Shown: positions 17,803-25,189 of the stretch, one piece after another
How the letters are laid out: each line of letters opens with the position of its first letter
Numbering within the stretch: position 1 is the stretch's first letter
Assembly: GCA_034408745.1 (NCBI GenBank)
Contig: JAWXCM010000393.1
Location: 7,744 to 71,743, forward strand
DNA length: 64,000 nt
Direction: 5' to 3'
From: JAWXCM01 sp034408745
Lineage (GTDB): Bacteria > Acidobacteriota > Terriglobia > Bryobacterales > Bryobacteraceae
The notes under the pieces: generated by a model
Database searches by the model: none
The model's input: the letters and a program-made list of their open reading frames with translations, nothing else
Told to the model about the DNA's origin: nothing
Translations under genes and position numbers: made by a program

Positions 17803-17856
17803 CCGCATCGGGGACATCGGCGAAGGCAGACTGTACCGGTTGGACCAGAATTCCGT
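17803..17856 (+). repeat. 54-bp direct repeat, copy B
   Basis: Second copy of the repeat at 16536-16589 (52/54 identical). Read in the frame of the upstream membrane-protein gene it encodes GDIGEGRLYRLDQNSV and then TAA at 17858, so it looks like a preserved original 3' end of that gene, four residues longer than the current one. Confidence 0.93.
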
Positions 17857-17866
17857 CTAACTGCGT

Positions 17867-18139
17867 ATGCCGTGCCTTGCCACGATTCTGGTTCTGCTGT
17901 TTCCGAGACTCGCCGTGCTGGTTCTGTATTTCTTTACCAGCTTCTTCAATGGCGTCTATGACACTGTGATTGTGCCGTTTCTCGGTTTGCTGTTCATGCC
18001 GGTGACGCTGCTGGCCTATACCTGGCTGACGAAGAACGGAAGGCCGATGGATGCCTTCTACCTTATTGTCATGCTGGTGGCTGTTCTGATCGACCTGGGA
18101 TTTTTCGAAGGGGGAAGACGCAGCCGTCGCAGTAGTTAG
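17867..18139 (+). CDS. Small three-span membrane protein
   Basis: 90 residues, nearly all hydrophobic in three helices (CLATILVLLFPRLAVLVLYFF; YDTVIVPFLGLLFMPVTLLA; AFYLIVMLVAVLIDLGFF), with a basic tail (GGRRSRRSS). I do not recognise a named family, but small proteins of this shape (hypothetical, three-span) are common. The ATG lies 6 bases after the TAA that ends repeat B, so before insertion of the upstream cassette it probably followed the large membrane-protein gene directly and was translated with it. No good ribosome site is visible now. Confidence 0.65.
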   Translation: MPCLATILVLLFPRLAVLVLYFFTSFFNGVYDTVIVPFLGLLFMPVTLLAYTWLTKNGRPMDAFYLIVMLVAVLIDLGFFEGGRRSRRSS

Positions 18140-18141
18140 CG

Positions 18142-18186
18142 AAAAAAGAAATCCGGCGGGTTGGCTCGGAGGAAAGCACCCGCCGG
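18142..18186 (-). terminator. Intrinsic terminator for the DinB-family gene
   Basis: Arms CCGGCGGGT (18153-18161) and ACCCGCCGG (18178-18186) pair perfectly around a 16-base loop. On the minus strand the hairpin is followed by ATTTCTTTTTTC, a U-rich tail, so it should end transcription coming from the DinB gene. Confidence 0.65.
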
Positions 18187-18323
18187 TGGCCTGTCACAAG
18201 GAGTGTCCATGCTCCGCAGCGGCCATTGAGGAACAACACCGGCGCCAGATGAGGGGTTTCCGGCGCCGATGCGACTGGGCTCTTGCAGCCTGGTCTGTGT
18301 TCCTATATGTTGGATGGGTTACG

Positions 18324-18358
18324 GGTCGAAGGGGGTTCCAAATAACGGACCTTCGACC
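18324..18358. repeat. Inverted repeat in the 18140-18378 gap
   Basis: GGTCGAAGG and CCTTCGACC form 9-bp perfect arms with a 17-base loop, 20 bases past the DinB stop. Not followed by a T-tract on either strand. The 240-base gap otherwise holds the terminator at 18142-18186 and a 62-codon open frame (18186-18374) with a possible membrane helix that I do not call. Confidence 0.45.
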
Positions 18359-18378
18359 AGGGTTTTCGCTGTGAGGTA

Positions 18379-18882
18379 TTAGCCGGCTGCCGCTTCGCTC
18401 ATGGGCTCATCGGCGCTACCGCCGTAAATGGAGGGGACTTTGGCCCCCATCGGACGGAGGTACGCGGAAAGCTGGCCTCGGTGGTGAATCATGTGGCGGA
18501 TGCAGAAGTCGACGTAAGCGACCGCCGGGAGCTTCCAGGTGTAGAAGTCGAGCTCAGCGGCCAACTGCTCGGGAGTCAGAGCCTTCAGAGCTTCGATCAG
18601 GCCCGGCATTTGGCTGGAGTACTCAGCGGCGGCCTCGCTGGGCGCTTTGGCGGGCGACTCGCCGGGCATTTCGAACTTGCCCGCCGCGACGGACTTGAGG
18701 AACCACATATCCGTTTCAGCAATATGAGAAGCCAGCTTCTGCGCGGTCATACTCTTTTCGGCAGGAGCGTAATCGGCCTTGTCGTCGGGGACAGCTGCCA
18801 GTACTTTGGCAGTGGTCGCCGATTCCTGCTGCAGGGCAGGGAGAAAATATTGGAGGAGGCCAGCGGCCTGTTCAGGGGTCAT
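18379..18882 (-). CDS. DinB/YfiT-family metal-binding protein
   Basis: 167 residues forming the four-helix DinB fold. The three histidines of the metal site are in place: His 53 in ASHIAETDMW, His 130 and His 134 in IRHMIHHRGQLSAYLR. DinB-like proteins bind a divalent metal and include thiol-dependent S-transferases (bacillithiol or mycothiol); most are uncharacterised. It is cytoplasmic and a single gene, followed by a good terminator. The 23-base gap to the upstream HigA-like gene leaves open that both are read from one promoter. Confidence 0.88.
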   Translation of the reverse strand: MTPEQAAGLLQYFLPALQQESATTAKVLAAVPDDKADYAPAEKSMTAQKLASHIAETDMWFLKSVAAGKFEMPGESPAKAPSEAAAEYSSQMPGLIEALKALTPEQLAAELDFYTWKLPAVAYVDFCIRHMIHHRGQLSAYLRPMGAKVPSIYGGSADEPMSEAAAG

Positions 18883-18905
18883 AGCCTAAACAGGGTACCG
18901 CCAAT

Positions 18906-19331
18906 CTACTCCTGAAACAACTTCGGCGGAACGGAGAAGTATCGGCTAAGTTCTTTGGCCTGCGTTCGGGAAATGGGCCTCCGGCCTTCGAGCACTTCTC
19001 GCGCCAGGTGAGGTGTTCCAAAGATGGGCGCAATGTCGTCAACTTCCAACTGGTTGGACGTCATCAGTTTCTGCAGGGCTACATGCGGAGCGGGTGGTTT
19101 GCCGTCCTCCTCGGCCTCTTCTTCGTCGGCGTCGTCGCCCAGCACCTGTGCTTCAAACGCCTCGACCAGAAGCACGATCAGCGCCAGTGCCTCGCGTTCT
19201 TCTTCGGCGAGCTGCTCGCCCTTCTCCATCAGCGCCTCGGCGACCAGCAGGAGCCGTTCGTGCTCCTCCGGTGTCTCGATCAGCCGGGGCCGAATTTCTT
19301 TTAGTAAATCGCCGTACCGTTCTTCGTTCAT
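18906..19331 (-). CDS. HigA-like XRE antitoxin, orphan
   Basis: 141 residues from ATG 19331 (ATG 19346 is an alternative). The N-terminal half is acidic and helical (LLLVAEALMEKGEQLAEEER; DDADEEEAEEDGKPP). The C-terminal 60 residues are a HigA-type HTH (LEVDDIAPIFGTPHLAREVL, EGRRPISRTQAKELSRYF). In HigBA systems the antitoxin binds DNA and neutralises the HigB ribonuclease. No HigB-like toxin is adjacent: the DinB gene is downstream and a 57-residue unknown protein is encoded divergently. It may therefore be an orphan, or pair with that small protein. Confidence 0.75.
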   Translation of the reverse strand: MNEERYGDLLKEIRPRLIETPEEHERLLLVAEALMEKGEQLAEEEREALALIVLLVEAFEAQVLGDDADEEEAEEDGKPPAPHVALQKLMTSNQLEVDDIAPIFGTPHLAREVLEGRRPISRTQAKELSRYFSVPPKLFQE

Positions 19332-19369
19332 TCCGTTAACCAGCATAAAGCCATATACTGAAAACAGCG

Positions 19370-19543
19370 ATGGCTGAAAAAACAAAGCCGATCTACGTAA
19401 CCACCTGGGAGGGGCGAATGGTACTGAACGACGCCCGGGCGCTGGTGCGGCTGCCCAAGGTTCAAAAGGCACTCGCCCGCATCGCTGAGTCTGTCAAAGA
19501 CGATCCGAGCGTCCGCAAAATGACCCGCGGCGCCTTGAAGTAG
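19370..19543 (+). CDS. Small basic protein of 57 residues
   Basis: ATG at 19370 opens MAEKTKPIYVTTWEGRMVLN and the frame ends with ...VRKMTRGALK at TAG 19543. It is rich in Lys and Arg with a probable amphipathic helix in the second half (ALVRLPKVQKALARIAESV). The next gene starts with GTG only 2 bases after the stop, which argues that the small gene is real and translationally coupled. It is divergent from the HigA-like gene, with 38 bases between their starts. I do not recognise a family. Confidence 0.55.
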   Translation: MAEKTKPIYVTTWEGRMVLNDARALVRLPKVQKALARIAESVKDDPSVRKMTRGALK

Positions 19544-19545
19544 CC

Positions 19546-20397
19546 GTGCCTCAGGGGTTGCTGCTTTTGCCTCTGCTGGGCGGCTTTCTCTTTCTCCACC
19601 TGTCCCATTTATTTCGATTCCAGGCGCAGCGCTACGACGGGAACCGCCTGCTGTTCACATCTGCCGCTGCGGGAAGTGTGTTGCTGCTCATCGGTCGCGC
19701 CGCGGTCCTTGCCACTGGCCGGATTCCGCAGTTCGGGCCCTGGGCAGGGACTTTGTGGTACCAGCTGGCACCCTTCCCGCACTCCGATACCTGCGCGTGG
19801 TCGCTGGTTCTGGGTCCTTTACTCGCTGTGGGCGTGGTCAATCGTATCTGGCGGCCCGAAGCTGCCCGGCTGCGCGAAATTCAGGTCAATCAAAGGGCGG
19901 ATGGGCTCATAAGACTGATCGACCTCGCCGTGCGGCGTAATGAGCTGATATCGGTGACTCTGGACAACAGGAAGTGGTACGTCGGGTACACAAGTGAAGC
20001 TCCGAATCTCAATCCCGAGGAGAAGTACTTCCGGATCCTTCCGGTCCTGAGTGGTTACCGGGACAGCCTCACCATGGAGGCGCATCCCACGCTCTTCTAC
20101 AGCGACGTCCTGGAAGAGTCCGATCCGGCCGACCTGCTGGTGACACTGCCGCTTGCGTCGGTGAAATCGGCCAACCTCTTCGATCCCGACCTGTACGACC
20201 GCTACTTCAGTCCGCCGTCCCCGGCCCCTCAGCCGGAACAGAAGCCGCAGGCGTCACGCCCGGCTGACGAAGCGGTTCCCGGCGATGGAGAACCGCAGAG
20301 GCCAGTCGAGGCACTGGGTGATGCCCACGCGTGGACCGCACACTGTCTCGAAGCCGGCCAGCCCTGTATCGCGGATGGTCAGCGAACCGCGGGTTAG
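19546..20397 (+). CDS. Membrane-anchored protein of unknown function
   Basis: 283 residues from GTG 19546. Three hydrophobic segments fill residues 1-100 (GLLLLPLLGGFLFLHL; AAAGSVLLLIGRAAVLA; SLVLGPLLAVGVVNRIW), followed by a cytoplasmic-looking domain with LIDLAVRRNELISVTLDNRK and WYVGYTSEAPNLNPEEKYFR, then a Pro/Gln-rich linker (SPPSPAPQPEQKPQASR). I do not recognise the family. The last 144 bases overlap the convergent mpg gene, and the low-complexity tail there suggests the end has drifted. Coupled to the 57-residue gene just upstream. Confidence 0.65.
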   Translation: MPQGLLLLPLLGGFLFLHLSHLFRFQAQRYDGNRLLFTSAAAGSVLLLIGRAAVLATGRIPQFGPWAGTLWYQLAPFPHSDTCAWSLVLGPLLAVGVVNRIWRPEAARLREIQVNQRADGLIRLIDLAVRRNELISVTLDNRKWYVGYTSEAPNLNPEEKYFRILPVLSGYRDSLTMEAHPTLFYSDVLEESDPADLLVTLPLASVKSANLFDPDLYDRYFSPPSPAPQPEQKPQASRPADEAVPGDGEPQRPVEALGDAHAWTAHCLEAGQPCIADGQRTAG

Positions 20398-20829
20398 ATC
20401 GGCCCCGTTCAGCGCGCGTGTGATTCCCAGGGCGAGCGTCAGTTTTCCGGGTCCCGACGCGAGGTCCTCCACCCGCTTTACCTTCGGGCGGCGCGCCTGC
20501 ATCGTGTCGATTCCCCGAACCGGTTCCAGCGCCCGAATCAGCACTGCGCCCGCCACCCCGTCGGGCTCGGCCACCACGTTAACGCACTCATACATGCCGT
20601 AGATGAAATACACGTAAGCGTGCCCGGGAGGTCCGAACATCACGCGAGTGCGACCGGTGATTCCGCGCGCGGAATGCGCGGCCAGATCGCCCGGGCCGCC
20701 GTAGGCCTCGGTCTCGACGATCAGGCCCGACGTCTCACCATGCCGCAGTTCCTTGCCGAGCAGATCCCGCGCGACCTCGACGGTTGGCCGCGCGTAGAAA
20801 GAGCGCCGCAGGATCCGGCCAGACTTCAT
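20254..20829 (-). CDS. mpg: 3-methyladenine DNA glycosylase (AAG/Mpg family)
   Basis: 191 residues, the usual length. It removes alkylated purines (3-methyladenine, hypoxanthine) from DNA in base-excision repair. Family signatures: RSFYARPTVEVARDLLGK at the start, catalytic Glu in LIVETEAYGGPGDLAAHS, the damage-probing GHAYVYFIYGMYECVNVV (Tyr-rich), and GPGKLTLALGI. No transmembrane part. It overlaps the permease gene by ATGA (20826-20829), so it is the second gene of that operon. The 3' end overlaps the convergent membrane-protein gene by 144 bases. Confidence 0.93.
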   Translation of the reverse strand: MKSGRILRRSFYARPTVEVARDLLGKELRHGETSGLIVETEAYGGPGDLAAHSARGITGRTRVMFGPPGHAYVYFIYGMYECVNVVAEPDGVAGAVLIRALEPVRGIDTMQARRPKVKRVEDLASGPGKLTLALGITRALNGADLTRGSLTIRDTGLAGFETVCGPRVGITQCLDWPLRFSIAGNRFVSRA

Positions 20830-22229
20830 GCGATATCGGCACCAGCCGCCGCATCGTGACGGATGCGGAAGTGGTATACCAGTGCGCCAATCACCACCGT
20901 GCCCAGCGCGAAGAGCGAGACACGGCTCTGCAGTGTGATCCCGTAGAGCGTCATCCACGCACCGGCGACCACAAAGAGGCTCGGCACCAGCGGCCAGGCG
21001 AAGCTCACCGCCGGCAGCTTCTGCCAGCCCTGCTGCCGCTTCCGGAAAACGAATACTGAGGCCACCGCCAGCATCATGGTGAAGTTCAGCGTCATGCCGA
21101 TGTAGAACAGCAGCTGAGGAAACGGCGTCACGGTCATGATGACGGAACATACGCCCTGCGCGAGAATCGCCACCACCGGAGTTCGATACGTGGGATGCAC
21201 CTTCGCCGCGACCGCGAAGAATGCCCTGTTGCGCGCCATGGCGTAATACACGCGCGGGCCCACCGTCACCATCGCGTTCACGGTCGACATCAGCGAGACA
21301 GCCATCAACAGGCTGAACACGCCGGCGATCTCCGGCCCGAACAGCTTCTGGGCCGCCATGGACCCAATCGCCAGCACACCCTTCATCTGCTCCAGCGGAG
21401 CCGCGTACAGGAACACCACATTGAGCGCCAGATACAAGGCCGCCACCAGCAATGTGCCGAAAGCCAGCGCACGGGGCAGCGTCTTCTCCGGCTGTCGAAT
21501 TTCCTCCGCCACGTACGTCGCCGCATTCCATCCGCTGTAGGCGACGTAAATCCAGAACAGGCTGATGACGAATTGCTGCGCCACCGGAACCGTGCTGGTA
21601 CGAACCGCGGGCATGCTGAAGTGAGACCAGTCGCCTGTGCCGAACGCGAGGCCGAAGATGACAAAGCACAGCACCACCATCACCTTCAGGGACGTGAGCG
21701 CGTTCTGGATCTTCGCCACTCGGTGAAGGCCAACGATGTTCAGCACGGTGAAGGCGGCGATGAGCGCGGAGGCGACAATCTGGGCGCCGCCGAGTTTAAA
21801 GGTCCAGTCGCCCGATCCGAACACCCACTGCGCATTTGCCTGCCTAATTCCGGGAAAGAAGAAGCCCAGGTAGTCGGAAAACGCCAGCGCCGCAACTGCG
21901 ATTGGCGCCGAAAATCCGGCAAAAAACGAAACCCATCCTGTGATAAATCCCCACGCCGGACCATAGGCACGGGTGAGGTAAACGTACTCGCCACCGGAGC
22001 TCGGAAAATTCAAACCGAGTTCGGAGAGGGAGAGCGCACCGCACAATGCAAGAACTGCGCCAACGAGCCAGATCAGCAAAAACAACGTGGGATCGCCGAG
22101 GTCGCCCGCAAGGAAGCCGCTGGTGGTGAAGATGCCGGTTCCGATCATGTTGGAGATCACCAGTGCTGTCGCGCTGACGACCCCAAGCTGACGAACCAGA
22201 GTGACTGGTGCCTGAGTTGTGGTTCCCAC
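20826..22229 (-). CDS. APC-family amino acid permease
   Basis: 467 residues with about twelve membrane helices. Helix 1 carries the APC substrate motif (VISNMIGTGIFTTSGFLAGD, about residues 23-42) with the unwound GTGIF; helix 6 region VAYSGWNAATYVAEEI matches the second binding segment. This fits the LAT/APA-type antiporters and permeases. Substrate unknown. Operon with mpg (ATGA overlap). The start is 29 bases from the stop of the upstream glycosyltransferase gene on the same strand. Confidence 0.9.
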   Translation of the reverse strand: MGTTTQAPVTLVRQLGVVSATALVISNMIGTGIFTTSGFLAGDLGDPTLFLLIWLVGAVLALCGALSLSELGLNFPSSGGEYVYLTRAYGPAWGFITGWVSFFAGFSAPIAVAALAFSDYLGFFFPGIRQANAQWVFGSGDWTFKLGGAQIVASALIAAFTVLNIVGLHRVAKIQNALTSLKVMVVLCFVIFGLAFGTGDWSHFSMPAVRTSTVPVAQQFVISLFWIYVAYSGWNAATYVAEEIRQPEKTLPRALAFGTLLVAALYLALNVVFLYAAPLEQMKGVLAIGSMAAQKLFGPEIAGVFSLLMAVSLMSTVNAMVTVGPRVYYAMARNRAFFAVAAKVHPTYRTPVVAILAQGVCSVIMTVTPFPQLLFYIGMTLNFTMMLAVASVFVFRKRQQGWQKLPAVSFAWPLVPSLFVVAGAWMTLYGITLQSRVSLFALGTVVIGALVYHFRIRHDAAAGADIA

Positions 22230-22258
22230 GGTGCCGCTATTGTAACTCTGCGGCGCGC

Positions 22259-23452
22259 TTAGCTGGCGGCCAGAATAGGTGCGCGGCTGGAAAACAGTAC
22301 ACCCTCGTAGTTCTCGTACACCTTCTCAAACACCCGGTCCCAGGAAATGGAGCAGGCGTGTGCCCGGGCGGCGTGCTTCATCCGCTCATGAGTCTCGCGA
22401 TCCTGCATCAGATCCAGAACGCACCGGATGAACGCCCGGTCATCGGCTGCCACAAACCCGGTCTCGCCCGACCGCACCAGGAACTTGGGACCACCGCCCA
22501 CGGTGACGACGGGCGGCACGCCCGACGCGAGGGCCTCCAGAATCACGTTGCCGAATGTGTCCGTGAATGACGGAAACGCAAACACGTCCATGTTGGCGTA
22601 CGCATTCGCGAGGGCCTCGCCCTTGATGACCCCGGGCAGTTCCACGCGTTCCATATTCTGCCGAAGCCACTCATCTTCGCCGCCCGGTCCGATGATCAGG
22701 AACCGGTAATTGGTGTGACCCGCGGCGATGATCGCTTTCTCGATATCGGCCAGGAAGCGTACGTTCTTCTCTACGCTGAGCCGGCCGACGTAACCGATAG
22801 TGAACGGGCGCTCGCCAGGTGTGCGCTTCTGCGGTGAATAGAGGTGCGCGTCGACGCCACGCTGCATCAGGAAACACGGCTTGCCGGTACGGCTCGCAAG
22901 CAACTCCACAAGTTCCCGATTGGGAGCGAACAGCAGCCGTGCGATCTGGTAAAAGCGGGCCGCTCCGGTGAGTGCGCCTCGCTCGGCTGCCGACGACACA
23001 GCCTGGACTGTTGCCGCCGGAAGGAAGGAAAGCAGCTTCTCCAGACGCCGGCCCGCGTATTCGTGCACGTTCGTGTGCCACGACGCCACCAGCGGGATAC
23101 GCATCTCATACGCCATCCAGGCGCCGAGCATGCCCATATCCGAAGGACCCGTCACATGCAGCAATTCCGCATCGAACCGCTTCAGAGCTTCCAGCAATTC
23201 ACCGCGGTACCGCCAAAGAAGCAGATCGAAGGACAACTCAGAGTCAGACTCAAGGTTGAATGCGGCGGCGCCCCGCTGCAGTTCGTAGATCGTGACGGCG
23301 CCGTCCTGTTCCACGCGTGTCGACGAACCGGCATGAACGCTGAAAAAGGGCAACTGGCGGCGGCGCGCAAACGCTTCGAACTGACGGCTGGTAAGGGCTA
23401 CGCCGTTCACTTCATGAAACGAATCGGAAAAGAACGCTACCCGCCGCGACAA
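22259..23452 (-). CDS. GT4-family glycosyltransferase
   Basis: About 397 residues in the GT-B fold. The N-terminal domain starts RRVAFFSDSFHEVNGVALTS, typical of GT4 mannosyl-/glucosyltransferases; the C-terminal domain has TIGYVGRLSVEKNV, the nucleotide-sugar pocket DVFAFPSFTDTFGNVILEA and ASGVPPVVTVGGGPKFLV. I place the start at TTG 23452 because GGAAGGAG lies 10 bases upstream on the minus strand and the PHP stop is 3 bases before it; the frame stays open further up but that part has no family similarity. Cytoplasmic, using NDP-sugar; likely acceptor is a lipid. Operon with the PHP gene. Confidence 0.85.
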   Translation of the reverse strand: MSRRVAFFSDSFHEVNGVALTSRQFEAFARRRQLPFFSVHAGSSTRVEQDGAVTIYELQRGAAAFNLESDSELSFDLLLWRYRGELLEALKRFDAELLHVTGPSDMGMLGAWMAYEMRIPLVASWHTNVHEYAGRRLEKLLSFLPAATVQAVSSAAERGALTGAARFYQIARLLFAPNRELVELLASRTGKPCFLMQRGVDAHLYSPQKRTPGERPFTIGYVGRLSVEKNVRFLADIEKAIIAAGHTNYRFLIIGPGGEDEWLRQNMERVELPGVIKGEALANAYANMDVFAFPSFTDTFGNVILEALASGVPPVVTVGGGPKFLVRSGETGFVAADDRAFIRCVLDLMQDRETHERMKHAARAHACSISWDRVFEKVYENYEGVLFSSRAPILAAS

Positions 23453-23454
23453 GT

Positions 23455-24591
23455 TTAAATGACTCCTTCCTGCCGTTCTGCCAGTGCAAAGCGCAGTGCA
23501 ACCCGGACCCGGCGGCTTTCCAGCAGCCGAACGCCCGCCATAAACCACCTTACTACCCGCGGTCCGCCGTCTGCCCACAACGATGACAGCGTTCGAATCT
23601 GGCCGTCATCTTTTTGAAAGAAAACCCGGTTGGTCCACTTCCGGCGGCCTTCCGCGAACTCCGGATACTCCCGAACCACATCCACCAGACCCTGTAGCAG
23701 CCGAAGCCGGACAGGCTCCCGGTACTGACTGAGAAAAAGCACGGTGCTCTGGCGGCCGTTGCGGACCTCGTCCACGAAATCCTCGAACGTCGAGGCGTTT
23801 GTCAGGTTCACATTTGCGTTCGGTTCGCATCCGTGACGGTCCCCGCCTGAGATCACTGGAAGCCCCACCTCGGCAGCATACTTCATTACGCCTGCGTTCT
23901 CCTGATAGTAACGGAGTCCGTTGAGTTCTGCTGCGTGCAGATACTTGCCGAACAGGGCCGTGAATCGCTTCAGCGTGGCGCGGTGCGCCGCCTCACCGAT
24001 GCATATTTCGTCCCACAGGGGATGATTCAGCACCAGCAGAGTCGAGGGGTAGCCGTTCAACATCTCCAGTACGCCGGCAAGCTTCGCTTCGTCCGGATGT
24101 TCCGTGTAGTCGGACAATACCGCCATCGTGGACTGCGCCTGGTCTGGGGGAAGGTTATGGACGCCGAGATGGAAGAAAGTCGGGCCGAACGGGACGGTCC
24201 ACTCTACGGAGATCGGGACGTCGCGCAGATCGCTGAGCACCCGCAGATGCAGCGCCGCCTCAATGTCGTCATGGTCGGAAAGCGACACCAGTGCCTTCAG
24301 CCCGAGCGTATTTTCAATCTGTTTACGCTCCAGATCGTACGCTTCGCGGGGCGGCAGTGGCGGTGTCCACCACGCAGTGCGAAAATCGAGCTCTTTGCCG
24401 TGAATCCGGCGGTATTTGTCCTGCTGCGCCTGTACCGCCTGGCACAACACCGGGATATTCCGCGAGTAGCGCGGGATGAAGTCCAGCAACTCCCTGGATT
24501 GCTGCGTGTGGCTGTGAATGGAAACTGCTGTCTGATATCGGGCAGTTACGGCGGAGTTTTGCCAGATGTAATGGCAGGGCGAATCTGTCAT
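23455..24591 (-). CDS. PHP-domain metal-dependent phosphoesterase
   Basis: 378 residues from ATG 24591 (MTDSPCHYIW); ATG 24621 is possible. Metal motifs of the PHP fold are present: HSHT near the start, SLSDHDDIEAALH, VLNHPLWDE and ISGGDRHGCEPNAN. PHP proteins hydrolyse phosphate esters using two or three metals; some act on DNA ends, histidinol phosphate or nucleotides. This one resembles the predicted metal-dependent phosphoesterases without a polymerase. It is followed immediately by the GT4 glycosyltransferase, so the two may act in one envelope glycan pathway. Substrate not known. Confidence 0.8.
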   Translation of the reverse strand: MTDSPCHYIWQNSAVTARYQTAVSIHSHTQQSRELLDFIPRYSRNIPVLCQAVQAQQDKYRRIHGKELDFRTAWWTPPLPPREAYDLERKQIENTLGLKALVSLSDHDDIEAALHLRVLSDLRDVPISVEWTVPFGPTFFHLGVHNLPPDQAQSTMAVLSDYTEHPDEAKLAGVLEMLNGYPSTLLVLNHPLWDEICIGEAAHRATLKRFTALFGKYLHAAELNGLRYYQENAGVMKYAAEVGLPVISGGDRHGCEPNANVNLTNASTFEDFVDEVRNGRQSTVLFLSQYREPVRLRLLQGLVDVVREYPEFAEGRRKWTNRVFFQKDDGQIRTLSSLWADGGPRVVRWFMAGVRLLESRRVRVALRFALAERQEGVI

Positions 24592-24785
24592 TTCGGACGC
24601 TCCAGATGTACGGGATCTCAAGACACTTTCAGGTTGCGCTGTAGCCGTTTACAACCGAGTGGGCAGAGCATGAAGATCCGGTGAAGTTTAAACATTTTTT
24701 ATTAGAAATGTGTGATGGCGTTCGCCACGCACTGCACTTCACCCTTTGATGTTGCCAATTTGGATAACACCCATTGCGCGAAATG

Positions 24786-24797
24786 ACCCAATTGGGT
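24786..24797. promoter_or_regulatory. 12-bp palindrome upstream of the small secreted protein gene
   Basis: ACCCAATTGGGT is a perfect inverted repeat 62 bases before the ATG at 24859. It lies between a TTGCGC (-35-like, about 24774) and a TTAGACT (-10-like, about 24797), so a dimeric regulator bound here would cover the promoter. Confidence 0.4.
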
Positions 24798-24858
24798 TAG
24801 ACTCCAGATACCCAAGTCCGGAACCGGGCCACGGTGTTTACCAGAGGAGATGACAGTT

Positions 24859-25155
24859 ATGAAACTCGCAATCGCGTTCTCATTGTTCGCCGTCAGCATG
24901 TTCGCCGGGGAATGGAAGGGAACGATTTCTGACGCCAAGTGTGGCATGGCTCACGCCGACGCCTCCGAAAAGTCCATGAAGTGCGTCCAGGGCTGCGTTA
25001 AGGGCGGTCAGGCCGCAGTGTTCGTCACAGGCGACAAGGTAATCAAGATTGCCAATCAGGACGCCGTGAAAGAGCACCTCGGTCACAAAGTGACTGTTAC
25101 CGGCAAGCTCGACGGTGACACCCTCACCGTTGACTCCGTCAAGATGGGCTCCTAA
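24859..25155 (+). CDS. Small secreted beta-rich protein (DUF5818-like)
   Basis: 98 residues: signal peptide (MKLAIAFSLFAVSMFAG), then a compact OB-like domain with two Cys pairs (ISDAKCGMAH, KSMKCVQGCVKGG) and the strand pattern AAVFVTGDKVIKIANQ, HLGHKVTVTGKLDGDTLTVD. Similar small exported proteins are abundant in Acidobacteria, with unknown role. The ribosome site AGAGGAG at 24843-24849 sits 9 bases before ATG 24859; the ATG at 24850 would abut it and is rejected. Monocistronic with its own palindrome-bearing promoter region. Confidence 0.8.
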   Translation: MKLAIAFSLFAVSMFAGEWKGTISDAKCGMAHADASEKSMKCVQGCVKGGQAAVFVTGDKVIKIANQDAVKEHLGHKVTVTGKLDGDTLTVDSVKMGS

Positions 25156-25189
25156 CAGTTTTTCCGCAAAGCACCACTGGGGCAGACTC

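Noticed and set aside
18186..18374. 62-codon frame with a possible membrane helix
   Set aside because: No usable ribosome site at its GTG, overlaps the minus-strand terminator, and no family recognised.
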